This document shows positions 35,419 to 42,632 of a DNA stretch of 64,000 nt, in pieces (within the stretch, counting starts at the first letter, position 1; each line of letters starts with the position of its first letter). The position numbers and the translations under genes are program-made. Source of the stretch: Bryobacterales bacterium (lineage in GTDB: Bacteria; Acidobacteriota; Terriglobia; Bryobacterales; Bryobacteraceae). The stretch is from positions 40,707 through 104,706 of the forward strand of contig JAFAQY010000118.1 of NCBI GenBank assembly GCA_019261985.1, given 5' to 3'. The notes under the pieces are model-generated. The model did not search any database. It was not told the DNA's origin and was given only the letters and a program-made list of their open reading frames with translations.

Positions 35419-35466
35419 AATATTAATCGTTAAGACTAATATTAATCGTTGAGATTGATCGTTGAG
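35419..35466. repeat. 19-base tandem direct repeat
   Basis: Unit aatattaatcgttaagact (35419-35437) is followed by aatattaatcgttgagatt (35438-35456) and a third partial unit gatcgttgag (35457-35466). The AT-rich composition contrasts with the surroundings. It may be a regulator-binding array for the fds operon or for the DUF1328 gene. Confidence 0.6.
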
Positions 35467-35611
35467 TCCCTGCAAGCCCGCCAAAGCAATCATTCCCAAG
35501 CCGGAAAAGTTTTCCGTCGCCCAAGCGCCCGGCCCGGATCTTACCCGCTTGAAAACATAGTACTTACCAGGATGTGCACCAAACGTGCAAGAGTCCTAGG
35601 CAGGAGGCCTT

Positions 35612-35776
35612 ATGTTGTACTGGGCAATCGTATTCTTCGTCGTTGCGTTGATAGCGGCGTTTCTCGGCTTCGGCGGCGTAGCTTTCGCCGCGGCCGGAAT
35701 TGCGAAGATCCTCTTTTTCGTGTTTCTGATCCTCTTCGTGGTTTCGCTGCTGGCTAACGTAATGAGACGAGCTTGA
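35612..35776 (+). CDS. DUF1328 family small membrane protein
   Basis: A 54-residue protein: start [20 protein letters not shown], then [20 protein letters not shown] and a C-terminal [14 protein letters not shown]. It has two membrane helices and matches the YtjA/DUF1328 family of short stress-linked membrane proteins of unknown function. ATG 35612 has a strong AGGAGG ribosome site four bases upstream, and the gene ends at TGA 35774-35776 just before a strong stem-loop. Its neighbour is a PRC-barrel gene, another common member of stress regulons. Confidence 0.85.
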   Translation: MLYWAIVFFVVALIAAFLGFGGVAFAAAGIAKILFFVFLILFVVSLLANVMRRA

Positions 35777-35779
35777 ATG

Positions 35780-35813
35780 AACGCCCGGGCCGCAACTTTG
35801 CCGCCCGGGCGTT
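35780..35813 (+). terminator. stem-loop terminator after the DUF1328 gene
   Basis: aacgcccgggc (35780-35790) pairs perfectly with gcccgggcgtt (35803-35813) around a 12-base loop, three bases after the stop codon. There is no T-run, only aaaacatt, so it could be a processing hairpin or an atypical terminator. Confidence 0.6.
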
Positions 35814-35927
35814 AAAACATTAAGCCGTAACAACGTTTTTCGGCTAGCATCCTCCAGGAGGGGCGGTTCGATACTTCGTTCGACAATTCGCGAACCGGTC
35901 CCCGCAGTTCTATTCTGGAGTAATTTT

Positions 35928-36347
35928 ATGGAAAGAAAAGTTGGCTCGTTCGCCGATGAATATACCCCCGGCGCCCAGCGACCCGACGGCGGAAAACGAT
36001 ACCGTCGAGTGATGAGCGCTTCCACCCTAACGGGGGATTCCGTGGTCAACAACCAAGGCGAGGACCTTGGTAAACTTCACGATATTATGATCGACACTCC
36101 CACCGGCAGAATCGCTTATGCCGTGCTTTCCTTCGGGGGCTTTCTGGGAATGGGAGACAAATTGTTCGCCATTCCCTGGGACCGGTTATCCCTGGATGAA
36201 GATAACAAGCGTTTTATCTTAAACATCGACAAACAGGCGCTCGAAAACGCACCTGGTTTCGATAAAGATAATTGGCCGGACATGGGCAACCCCTCCTGGG
36301 GTTCGAAGGTGTACAGCTATTACGGTTCGCGTCCTTATTGGGACTAG
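35928..36347 (+). CDS. PRC-barrel domain protein
   Basis: The 139-residue protein has a PRC-barrel at about residues 28-110: 'SASTLTGDSVVNNQGEDLGK' at 30-49, 'IAYAVLSFGGFLGMGDKLFA' near 62-81 and 'IPWDRLSLDEDNKRFILNID'. PRC-barrel proteins in this size class are stress-associated soluble proteins; the fold is shared with RimM and photosynthetic reaction-centre subunit H. The C-terminus is aromatic-rich (VYSYYGSRPYWD). A ggag ribosome site lies before ATG 35928. It follows the DUF1328 gene by 151 bases. Confidence 0.85.
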   Translation: MERKVGSFADEYTPGAQRPDGGKRYRRVMSASTLTGDSVVNNQGEDLGKLHDIMIDTPTGRIAYAVLSFGGFLGMGDKLFAIPWDRLSLDEDNKRFILNIDKQALENAPGFDKDNWPDMGNPSWGSKVYSYYGSRPYWD

Positions 36348-36572
36348 CACACGATGTGGGCCAGGCTCAGCCAGACGACTGGGGGCGAGCCTTCACGTCG
36401 GGGGGCTTTTCCGTACGACTAACCTCCTTCCAGATTGAGGTCAAATCAGCCGATCCGCTTAGTGTATTCATTGATGAAGCCGGTAGCTACTGACATGTTC
36501 GGCCAGCTGTCAGGGAACGAACCGGCGTGCTTTGGGGTTCGAAATCCGGCTGGACGCATCCGTGGGTCCTAC
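36348..36572. other. intergenic, no gene assigned
   Basis: The 225 bases between the PRC-barrel gene and the decayed cluster contain no frame with convincing coding signals. A GC-rich stretch near 36378-36410 (gggggcgagcc with ggggggctttt) could fold as a weak terminator for the PRC-barrel gene. A short minus-strand frame ends in GFINEYTKRIG near 36443 but has no family match that I recognise. Confidence 0.35.
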
Positions 36573-36837
36573 TCACGAGTTCAGTTCTTCACGGTAGGTA
36601 GTCTTGCGGAACATTCCTCGCCGCTCCAGCTTTTCCATGAGGCCCAGCTTAATCGGCACGCCGTTTCCGTCGCCGCGCTTTTTCCCAAGCTCGGGATATA
36701 TCGTGAAGGTCCCGGAGCCGCGCGGCCAATCCACTTCGCGGATCGCCTTATGCAGGCCGGCTCGGGTTTTCTTCCAGCCGGGGGACTTCCCATAAATCGC
36801 CGCAGGAGAGGAGTGTCTCCTCCTGGACGATCTTCAC
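36573..36837 (-). pseudogene. possible restriction endonuclease fragment (BglII-like?), frameshifted
   Basis: A GTG at 36837, 16 bases after the XRE stop, opens a frame MKIVQEETLLSCGDLWEV that ends early. A second frame, shifted by one base near 36790, continues as 'GWKKTRAGLHKAIREVDWPR', 'GSGTFTIYPELGKKRGDGNG', 'VPIKLGLMEKLERRG' and stops at 36573. The WP-G-FTI-PE-GKKRG-GNGV pattern recalls the N-terminal part of BglII/BstYI-type restriction enzymes, but the remaining catalytic part is absent. Recognition is from memory of the family pattern and is tentative. Its place behind an XRE-type regulator fits a restriction cassette; no methyltransferase is seen. Confidence 0.4.
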
Positions 36838-36853
36838 TGCTTGCCTCCGGCCA

Positions 36854-37079
36854 TCAGAAAAGCTCCCGGAAGGCCACGCACAGCGCAGTCGCGATTTTCT
36901 GAATATTGACGAGGCTTACGTTCGGCTCGCCGCGTTCGATACCGCCGATGTGGGTGCGGTCGAGATCGCAGGCGAGGGCGAGCGCTTCCTGGGAGAGGCC
37001 TTTCTGTGCGCAGCTCGCGCATCCGCTGGCCGAACGCCCGCTTGATCGCCTCATCCCGTTTTCGGACCACCCGAACCAT
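36854..37079 (-). pseudogene. XRE-family regulator with a one-base frameshift
   Basis: The frame from ATG 37079 reads MVRVVRKRDEAIKRAFGQRM and RELRTE, then loses the helix-turn-helix frame. A one-base shift near 37005 restores 'KGLSQEALALACDLDRTHIG', 'GIERGEPNVSLVNIQKIATA' and 'LCVAFRELF', a textbook XRE domain, ending at 36854. The intact product would have about 75 residues, the size of restriction-modification controller proteins. The shift is either a real mutation or a sequencing error; neighbouring genes are broken as well. Confidence 0.75.
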
Positions 37080-37142
37080 CGAATCACCGATGATGACCTT
37101 AAGTCCATGGACTTAACTATCCTCAGCGTTCCCGGCCTCCGG

Positions 37143-37669
37143 TCAGCCTTCCTCGGCCGCAGCCTTGGCCTGCACCGGGCCGCGCGGATGGCAGGCCGAG
37201 TGAACGAGGCGGCCGTTTTCGATGACGATCTTGCCGCCCAGCGTGTGCGGCACCGGGACGTGATCGTACTCGGCATCGGACGGATCGACAGCCTCGCGGC
37301 AGATTTGACATTTTCCCTGGGCGCGTTCGAAGATGGTCTGCTTTTCCGCGTCGTCAAACGCATCTTCTTGTCGGATGCTTCAAGAAGCGGAAATTTGTCC
37401 GAGTGGAAATCGGCCAGTGCGCGAATACGCTGTTGGCCATCTACGATTTTGTACCGGGTGGACTCCTGGCCGCCCCGGCCTCGCGAACGGATCCGATGCA
37501 GGAAGATCGGCGGGATCGGGTATTGCCGGAAAATGGAGTCAATCAGACCCTGCATCTGCGGCTGCGTCCAGGAAGCCCCGCGCTGTTACTCCTCATTGAT
37601 TTTCAGCGAACCGTCTTTTCAGGCCGGTACCAGGTCTTCGGTCGAGAATTTTTGCGGCGTGTATTCCAT
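37143..37669 (-). pseudogene. DUF262-HNH endonuclease gene with two stops and a frameshift
   Basis: From ATG 37669 the frame reads MEYTPQKFSTEDLVPA, TGA, KDGSLKINEE, TAA, QRGASWTQPQ, MQGLIDSIFRQYPIPPIFLH and 'RYKIVDGQQRIRALADFHS', a DUF262 (ParB/Srx-like, GmrSD-type) domain. Near 37370 a one-base shift leads to 'FDDAEKQTIFERAQGKCQIC', 'REAVDPSDAEYDHVPVP', 'HTLGGKIVIENGRLVHSACH', an HNH nuclease module, ending at TGA 37143. The TGA and TAA sit where Trp and Tyr would fit, which points to substitutions rather than only indel errors. DUF262-HNH proteins resemble type IV restriction components acting on modified DNA. Confidence 0.78.
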
Positions 37670-37690
37670 TTTTCAATAACCTCGCTCCAA

Positions 37691-38127
37691 CTATTTCGGC
37701 TTTTCTTCCTTCGAGATTGCCTTCAGCAGGTCATTGACGATGTGATCGGCCAGACTCGAACTCGTCCGCCCACAAAATCCTTTGATCCTTGCTTATGAGC
37801 TGAACGCCCGCAGTCGTGTGGTAGCGCGTTCCGCCCGAGGCGCTGGCGTATTGACCGGCAGCATTCGCCGAATAGTGCGAGGTGTTGGAAACCTGGCTCG
37901 CGCCCGTCAGGACGCATCCGCATGCTCGGCGGACTGCACCACCTCGAAGCGCCCTGCTCTGACAAGTCGTGTGACGAGCTTGCTTCTGATAACGTCCGCG
38001 CTGTCTCCACTGCCGAACGTATCGACGTAGATTTTGCGCACGTCCTGCAGGCGTTGCGCGTTTCCTGGGCTGCTGCGAGCCCACAAAAGACAGCCAGCGA
38101 CAATGCGGCAAACAACCGTCCTCGCAT
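37691..38127 (-). pseudogene. secreted DUF4136/CsgG-like protein gene with three frameshifts
   Basis: A signal peptide opens at ATG 38127 (MRGRLFAALSLAVFCGLAAA). The coding signal then passes through other frames: 'RLQDVRKIYVDTFGSGDSAD', 'VIRSKLVTRLVRAGRFEVVQ'; after a second shift 'VLTGASQVSNTSHYSANAAG' and 'TTAGVQLISKDQRILWADEF'; after a third shift 'SLADHIVNDLLKAISKEEKP', ending TAG at 37691. The composite resembles small outer-surface lipoprotein-like proteins of acidobacteria with a CsgG/TolB-N-like fold. It ends 21 bases before the DUF262-HNH start. Confidence 0.65.
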
Positions 38128-38373
38128 CTTCGTCCCTGTACTGGAATTGACAATCGTATCACCGGAACACTACTGATTGGTTTTCGAGCGAATCCGCTGC
38201 GCGGACCGGGTGCTACGCTCCTGGCTGTCGCCGGGGAGCCGAGCCTGTAGTCTCGGCCGTTGCGGGTGGACGCCCCCTTTCGCAGAATGCGGATTTGAAA
38301 ACCGGTGTCTAAGGGGCGCTGCCCGGGAATGCGGGATCAGGTGTGATCAAAATGGCGGTGAGTCTATGGAAAT
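38128..38373. other. intergenic, no gene assigned
   Basis: The 246 bases between the broken secreted-protein gene and tRNA-Glu contain no frame with coding character and no second tRNA that I can fold. The promoter of the broken gene and the 3' flank of the tRNA lie here. Confidence 0.35.
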
Positions 38374-38448
38374 TGGTAGCGCTAACGGGAATCGAACCCG
38401 TATTTAAGCCTTGAGAGGGCTCCGTCCTAACCGTTAGACGATAGCGCC
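38374..38448 (-). tRNA. tRNA-Glu (anticodon CUC)
   Basis: On the minus strand the 75-base sequence folds as a cloverleaf: acceptor GGCGCTA/TAGCGCT (with a terminal G-U pair), anticodon stem GAGCC/GGCTT and loop CTCTCAA with anticodon CUC, T-arm ACGGG/CCCGT with loop TTCGATT. Discriminator A is followed by an encoded CCA. It would read GAG codons. The amino-acid permease gene lies just upstream on the same strand. Confidence 0.95.
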
Positions 38449-38459
38449 AACTAACGTCA

Positions 38460-39878
38460 TTATACTGGACCCGGGCGCCGGGAGTAAGTCTCGACTGGCG
38501 AGATCGGCTCGGGGCGCGGCCGCCAGCGGGCGTGGTAAAACAATGCGCCCGTGGCGACCGTCACAACGGCGGCGAGCGAAATGTAGGGCTTTAGCTGCAC
38601 GCCGTAGAAAATCATCCACACACCTACTGCGAGGAACAGAGACGGAATTAGCGGATAACAGAAGCTTACGATGCGAAGCTTTTGCCATCCGGGACGGCGG
38701 CGGAGCTTGAACAGAGACGCCACGCTCATTACGGCGAAAACATTCAGGGTGAAGCCGATGTAGACCACCAGTTGCGGAAAAGGCGTCATGGTTAGCAGCA
38801 TGGTGCAGATGGCCTGTGCCACGATCGCCACTACCGGCGTATGCCATTTCGGATGCACGCGCGCGGCGGCGCTCGGGAAGGCGCCGTTTTTGGCCATGGC
38901 GTAGTATACCCGCGGGCCAATGGTCACCATGGCGTTTACCGTCGCCATGAGAGACAATGCCATCAGCGCGCTGAACGTTCCCGCCACTTGCGAACCAAAC
39001 AAACGCGAAGCGGCGAAGGCCCCCACCGCTAGCCTGCCTTTCAAATCCGCGAGCGGGGCGCTGTAAATGAAAACAACATTCAGCGCTATATAAAGGACAG
39101 CGACGATCGCCGTTCCTATGGCCAGCGCGAACGGCAGCGTGCGCGCGGGCTGGCGCAGCTCTTCGGCGACATACGTCGCGGCGTTCCATCCGCTGTAGGC
39201 GACGTAAATCCAGAAGAGACTGATCGCGAACTGCGCTGCTAACGGCGTGGGAACGTCGCGGACCGCGGTTTGTGAAAAATTGGCGGTGTCACCATGACCC
39301 ACGGCAAACGCCAGACCGACGAACGCAAGCAGCACCGCCACTTTAACGGCGGTTAACACATTCTGCACGCGAGCGGCGCGCTGCAAGCCGACTACATTGA
39401 GGATCGTAAACACAGCCACAAGCGTACACGCGGCAACTTGCGGCCAACCGAACTGCAAGGTCCACTCGCCCGAGCCCGCCAAAATTCGGGCGTTTTCGGT
39501 TCGGAAGCGCGGATCGAAGTGCCCGAGGTAACTGGAAAACGCCAAAGCCGCGGCGGCGATCGGTGCCGAGAAGCCCGCGAAGAACGACACCCAACCCGTC
39601 ATAAAGCCCCACGTGGGACCGAAGGCCTTGGTGAGGTAAACATACTCGCCCCCGGAGCTTGGGAAGTTCATGCCCAGTTCGGAATAACAAACGGCCCCGA
39701 GGAAGGCGGCAATCGCGCCCACCACCCAGCTCCAGAGCACCAGCCGCGGCGTGCCAAGCTGCCCGGCCAAAAATCCGGTGGTTGTGAAAATCCCCGTTCC
39801 GATCATATTGGAAACCACCAGCGCGGTCGCGCTAACGATACCGAGTTGCGGCAGCAGGGAGGGCTTCGAGGACGCCAC
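38460..39878 (-). CDS. APC-family amino acid permease
   Basis: The 472-residue inner-membrane protein has about 12 membrane helices and APC signatures: 'SNMIGTGIFTTTGFLAGQLG' at residues 23-42 (unwound helix 1 that binds the substrate backbone), 'GGEYVYLTKAFGPTWGFMTG' near 76-95 and 'WNAATYVAEELRQPARTLPF' near 232-251. The length and 'RPGWQKLRIVSF' region resemble the LAT/basic amino acid exchangers. The substrate cannot be assigned. It starts at GTG 39878 and ends 11 bases before the tRNA on the same strand. Confidence 0.9.
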   Translation of the reverse strand: MASSKPSLLPQLGIVSATALVVSNMIGTGIFTTTGFLAGQLGTPRLVLWSWVVGAIAAFLGAVCYSELGMNFPSSGGEYVYLTKAFGPTWGFMTGWVSFFAGFSAPIAAAALAFSSYLGHFDPRFRTENARILAGSGEWTLQFGWPQVAACTLVAVFTILNVVGLQRAARVQNVLTAVKVAVLLAFVGLAFAVGHGDTANFSQTAVRDVPTPLAAQFAISLFWIYVAYSGWNAATYVAEELRQPARTLPFALAIGTAIVAVLYIALNVVFIYSAPLADLKGRLAVGAFAASRLFGSQVAGTFSALMALSLMATVNAMVTIGPRVYYAMAKNGAFPSAAARVHPKWHTPVVAIVAQAICTMLLTMTPFPQLVVYIGFTLNVFAVMSVASLFKLRRRPGWQKLRIVSFCYPLIPSLFLAVGVWMIFYGVQLKPYISLAAVVTVATGALFYHARWRPRPEPISPVETYSRRPGPV

Positions 39879-39922
39879 ACTTCATTTTAAGTCGCGCCGT
39901 CCCGATGGGGCATCATGAGTGT

Positions 39923-40405
39923 ATGGCCAACGAACATCGATACAAGATCACGACAACCTGGACCGGAAACCTCGGCACAGGCACCAGCAGCTATCGCGCC
40001 TATGGCCGGAATCATGAGCACACCGGCGCGGGTAAGTACGGCGCGCTGCTGGGTTCGGCGGATCCGCATTTTCGAGGCGATGCCGCGCGCTATAACCCGG
40101 AAGAACTCCTGGTTGCGGCGCTTTCGGCTTGTCACCTGCTCTCCTATCTTCATGTGTGCGCGGACCATGGCATTGTCGTGACGCAGTACCGCGATGAAGC
40201 AGAGGGTGAGATGGCCACGCACGCAGACGGCTCCGGCGAATTCACTCGCGTGGTTTTAAGACCGCACGTCACGATTTCGGATGCCGGCCGGCGCGCGGCG
40301 GCGGACGCACTGCACGCCCAGGCTCACAAGCTGTGCTTCATAGCGCGCAGCGTGAATTTTCCGGTAGAGCATGAAGCAGTAATCGAAGTAGGCGCAACAG
40401 CTTAG
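39923..40405 (+). CDS. OsmC/Ohr family peroxiredoxin-like protein
   Basis: The 160-residue protein starts at ATG 39923 (MANEHRYKITTTW); an in-frame ATG at 39905 overlaps the divergent permease promoter region and is less likely. It has the two redox cysteines of the OsmC fold: 'ELLVAALSACHLLSYLHVCA' near residue 56 and 'HKLCFIARSVNFPVEHE' near 136. OsmC and Ohr proteins reduce organic hydroperoxides with lipoylated or thiol donors; notably a lipoamide dehydrogenase gene follows 60 bases downstream and could be its reductant. Subtype is OsmC-like (YhfA/OsmC) rather than Ohr by sequence pattern. Confidence 0.88.
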   Translation: MANEHRYKITTTWTGNLGTGTSSYRAYGRNHEHTGAGKYGALLGSADPHFRGDAARYNPEELLVAALSACHLLSYLHVCADHGIVVTQYRDEAEGEMATHADGSGEFTRVVLRPHVTISDAGRRAAADALHAQAHKLCFIARSVNFPVEHEAVIEVGATA

Positions 40406-40465
40406 CAGGTTGGGATCGCGCCACGGGTTAAACTGAAAATAAAAGCACTAGAAACCACCCAAAAA

Positions 40466-41863
40466 ATGACATACGACGTGATCGTCATCGGGAGCGGCCC
40501 CGGTGGATATTCGGCGGCGGTTCGGGCGGGCCAGTATGGCCTGAAAACCGCCATAATCGAAAAAGACCCCAAACTGGGAGGCACCTGCCTCCATGTAGGC
40601 TGCATTCCTACAAAGGCGTTCCTCCACGCCGCCGACGTGTGGGAGCGCTTTCTGCACCCGGAAGAGGACGGGATTCATTGCGATAATCCGCGCCTCGACT
40701 TTCCGCTGGTTCTGCAACGCAAGAACGGAATCGTCGCCAAACACGCCAAAGGCGTCGAATTTCTGATGAAGAAAAACAGGGTCGACTGGATCAAAGGCTA
40801 TGGGCGTTTGGCTGGTCCGGGTAAGGTAGAAGTAACCACGCAAGATGGCGCGAAGCAGATGCTGGAAACGCGAAGCATCGTGCTGGCCACCGGCTCCGAA
40901 GCGCGCATGCTCCCTGGCCTAAAGCCCGATGCACGACGCATCTTAACCAATATCGAAATCCTGGATCTTCCTGAAATTCCGAAACACCTTGCCGTTCTCG
41001 GGGCGGGGGCGGTGGGCGTGGAGTTCGCGTCCTGCTTTTCGCGTTTCGGCAGCAAGGTCTCCATTTTCGAGATATTGCCGCGCATCGTGCCCATCGAGGA
41101 CGAAGAGGTTTCGAAAGAACTCGCGCGTTTGTTCAAAAAGGGCGGCATTCGCGTTGAGACCGGCGCGCGAGCAAGCGACGTCAAGGTGTGCGATAAAGGC
41201 GTGTGCTTCCAAGTGGCGCTTGAAAACGGCAACACGGAAAATGTGGAAGCCGACGCGCTCCTGGTCGCGATTGGACGCAAGCCGAACACCGACAACATCG
41301 GACTGGAAGGCACCCGCGTGGAACTGGATCGAGGGTTCGTCAAAGTGGACCCGTACCAGCGCACCGCCGAGCCGGGCATTTATGCGATAGGAGATATCGT
41401 CGCCGGAACTCCGCAACTAGCGCATGTGGCGACGGCGGAAGGAATGGTCGCGATTGCCCATATCGCGGGCAAACCCGCGATTCCTGTAAACAAAAACCGG
41501 ATCCCCAGCGCCACCTACACGGAGCCGGGCATCGGCAGCGTCGGGCTCACCGAGGCGCAGGCGCGCGCGCAAGGCCATAAGGTGAAGGTCGGCAAATTCC
41601 CGTTTATGGCGAATAGCAAAGCGTCGATCCTCGGACGGCACGACGGCTTCGTTAAGATCGTAGCTGATGAAAAGTACGGAGAGATTCTGGGCGTGCATAT
41701 CATCGGCCCCGAAGCTTTCGAGCTGATCGGCGAAGGCGTTCTCGCGATGGAGTCCGAATCCACAGTGGATACGCTGATCCACACGATTCATGCGCACCCG
41801 ACCATCTATGAAGCCATGGGTGAGGCGTTCAACGCCATGTACGGGCAGGCGATTAATGCGTGA
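40466..41863 (+). CDS. lpdA: dihydrolipoyl dehydrogenase (E3)
   Basis: The 465-residue flavoprotein reoxidises dihydrolipoamide of 2-oxoacid dehydrogenase complexes with NAD. The FAD motif is 'VIVIGSGPGGYSAAVRAGQY' at 5-24; the redox pair is C41/C46 in 'GGTCLHVGCIPTKAFLHAA'. The NAD motif is 'HLAVLGAGAVGVEFASCFSR' near 175, and the C-terminal dimer interface has the base His in 'HTIHAHPTIYEAMGEAF'. The stop overlaps the lipB start by 8 bases. The lpd-lipB-E2 order suggests one operon for lipoate attachment and use. Confidence 0.94.
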   Translation: MTYDVIVIGSGPGGYSAAVRAGQYGLKTAIIEKDPKLGGTCLHVGCIPTKAFLHAADVWERFLHPEEDGIHCDNPRLDFPLVLQRKNGIVAKHAKGVEFLMKKNRVDWIKGYGRLAGPGKVEVTTQDGAKQMLETRSIVLATGSEARMLPGLKPDARRILTNIEILDLPEIPKHLAVLGAGAVGVEFASCFSRFGSKVSIFEILPRIVPIEDEEVSKELARLFKKGGIRVETGARASDVKVCDKGVCFQVALENGNTENVEADALLVAIGRKPNTDNIGLEGTRVELDRGFVKVDPYQRTAEPGIYAIGDIVAGTPQLAHVATAEGMVAIAHIAGKPAIPVNKNRIPSATYTEPGIGSVGLTEAQARAQGHKVKVGKFPFMANSKASILGRHDGFVKIVADEKYGEILGVHIIGPEAFELIGEGVLAMESESTVDTLIHTIHAHPTIYEAMGEAFNAMYGQAINA

Positions 41864-42632
41864 CGAATTCGTGGGGCGGGCTTCAGCCTGCGGCGGACTT
41901 GAGTCCGCCATTCAGGTTGGCGGGCTGAAGCCCGCCGCAGGCTCAAGCCTGCCCTACATTGAGCTTCATGATCTCGGCCGCATTCGATATGCCGAGGCGT
42001 TTGAAATCCAGCGCGATTTGGTCGAGCGCCGCAAGCGGGGTGAAATTCCCGATCAATTTCTCATCGTCGAGCATCCTCCCGTGGTGACCATGGGCCGCAA
42101 CGGGCACAACGAAAATCTGCTCGCCGCGCCGGAGTTGCTGGCGCGGGCGGGCATTGAGTTCCATCAGACGGACCGCGGCGGCGACGTCACTTATCACGGT
42201 CCGGGCCAAGTCGTCGGGTACCCGATCTTCGATTTGCGAGAATGGAAACGCGACGTCGTAGCGTACATTCGCGCGCTCGAAGAGGTATTGATTCTAGCGC
42301 TCGGCGAGTTCGGCCTGCGTGGAAGCCGGTTGGAAGGCGCTACTGGCGTTTGGGTTTCGGCGCCGGGCGGCCCCGCCAAGATTGCCGCGATTGGCGTTCA
42401 CATTAGCCGTTGGGTTACTTCGCATGGCTTTGCCCTGAACGTCGACCCGGATTTGAGTTATTTCCGGTACATCGTACCGTGCGGTTTGACGAAGCCTGTC
42501 ACCTCGATGCGTGAAATGAGGTCGGGGGCGAAACGCGAGGCGGTTATAACGGCCCTGGGGCGAAGCTTCGGGCATGTGTTTGAGCGCACAGTCGCGCACG
42601 TTGCAACGTGTGCATCACTGGAGAAATTATGA
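41856..42632 (+). CDS. lipB: octanoyltransferase LipB with repeat-encoded N-terminal extension
   Basis: The 258-residue enzyme moves octanoyl groups from acyl carrier protein to apo-lipoyl domains, the first step of lipoate assembly. Family blocks: 'FLIVEHPPVVTMGRNGHNEN' near 69, 'RGGDVTYHGPGQVVGYPIFD' near 107, catalytic Lys in 'GPAKIAAIGVHISRWVTSHG' near 171 and catalytic Cys in 'YIVPCGLTKPVTSM'. Residues 6-34 are encoded by a hairpin-repeat copy (41871-41957). Homology to known LipB begins only at IELHDLGRI, and no ATG lies there, so either the extension is made from ATG 41856 (or GTG 41871), or a rare start such as ATT 41958 is used. The end overlaps the E2 start as ATGA. Confidence 0.9.
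   Translation: MRDEFVGRASACGGLESAIQVGGLKPAAGSSLPYIELHDLGRIRYAEAFEIQRDLVERRKRGEIPDQFLIVEHPPVVTMGRNGHNENLLAAPELLARAGIEFHQTDRGGDVTYHGPGQVVGYPIFDLREWKRDVVAYIRALEEVLILALGEFGLRGSRLEGATGVWVSAPGGPAKIAAIGVHISRWVTSHGFALNVDPDLSYFRYIVPCGLTKPVTSMREMRSGAKREAVITALGRSFGHVFERTVAHVATCASLEKL
41871..41957. repeat. dispersed multi-hairpin repeat, copy 5 (within the lipB 5' end)
   Basis: It begins gtggggcgggcttcagcctg and ends cctgccctac. Hairpins include gcggacttgagtccgc, gcgggctgaagcccgc and caggctcaagcctg. This copy uses cttcagcc or gaagc loops, like the copies at 35359 and 60785, and so belongs to a second subtype. It lies between the lpd stop and the conserved part of lipB. Confidence 0.85.

Larger units (their letters stand above)
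35291..35611. promoter_or_regulatory. intergenic control region between fds operon and DUF1328 gene
   Basis: These 321 bases separate divergent genes. They hold a partial hairpin repeat (35359-35400), an AT-rich 19-base direct repeat (35419-35466) and an AGGAGG ribosome site for the downstream gene at 35602-35607. Promoters for both directions should be here but I cannot place hexamers securely. Confidence 0.5.

Noticed and set aside
38128..38373. A second tRNA gene next to tRNA-Glu
   Set aside because: I could not find a cloverleaf with T-loop and anticodon arm in this stretch.
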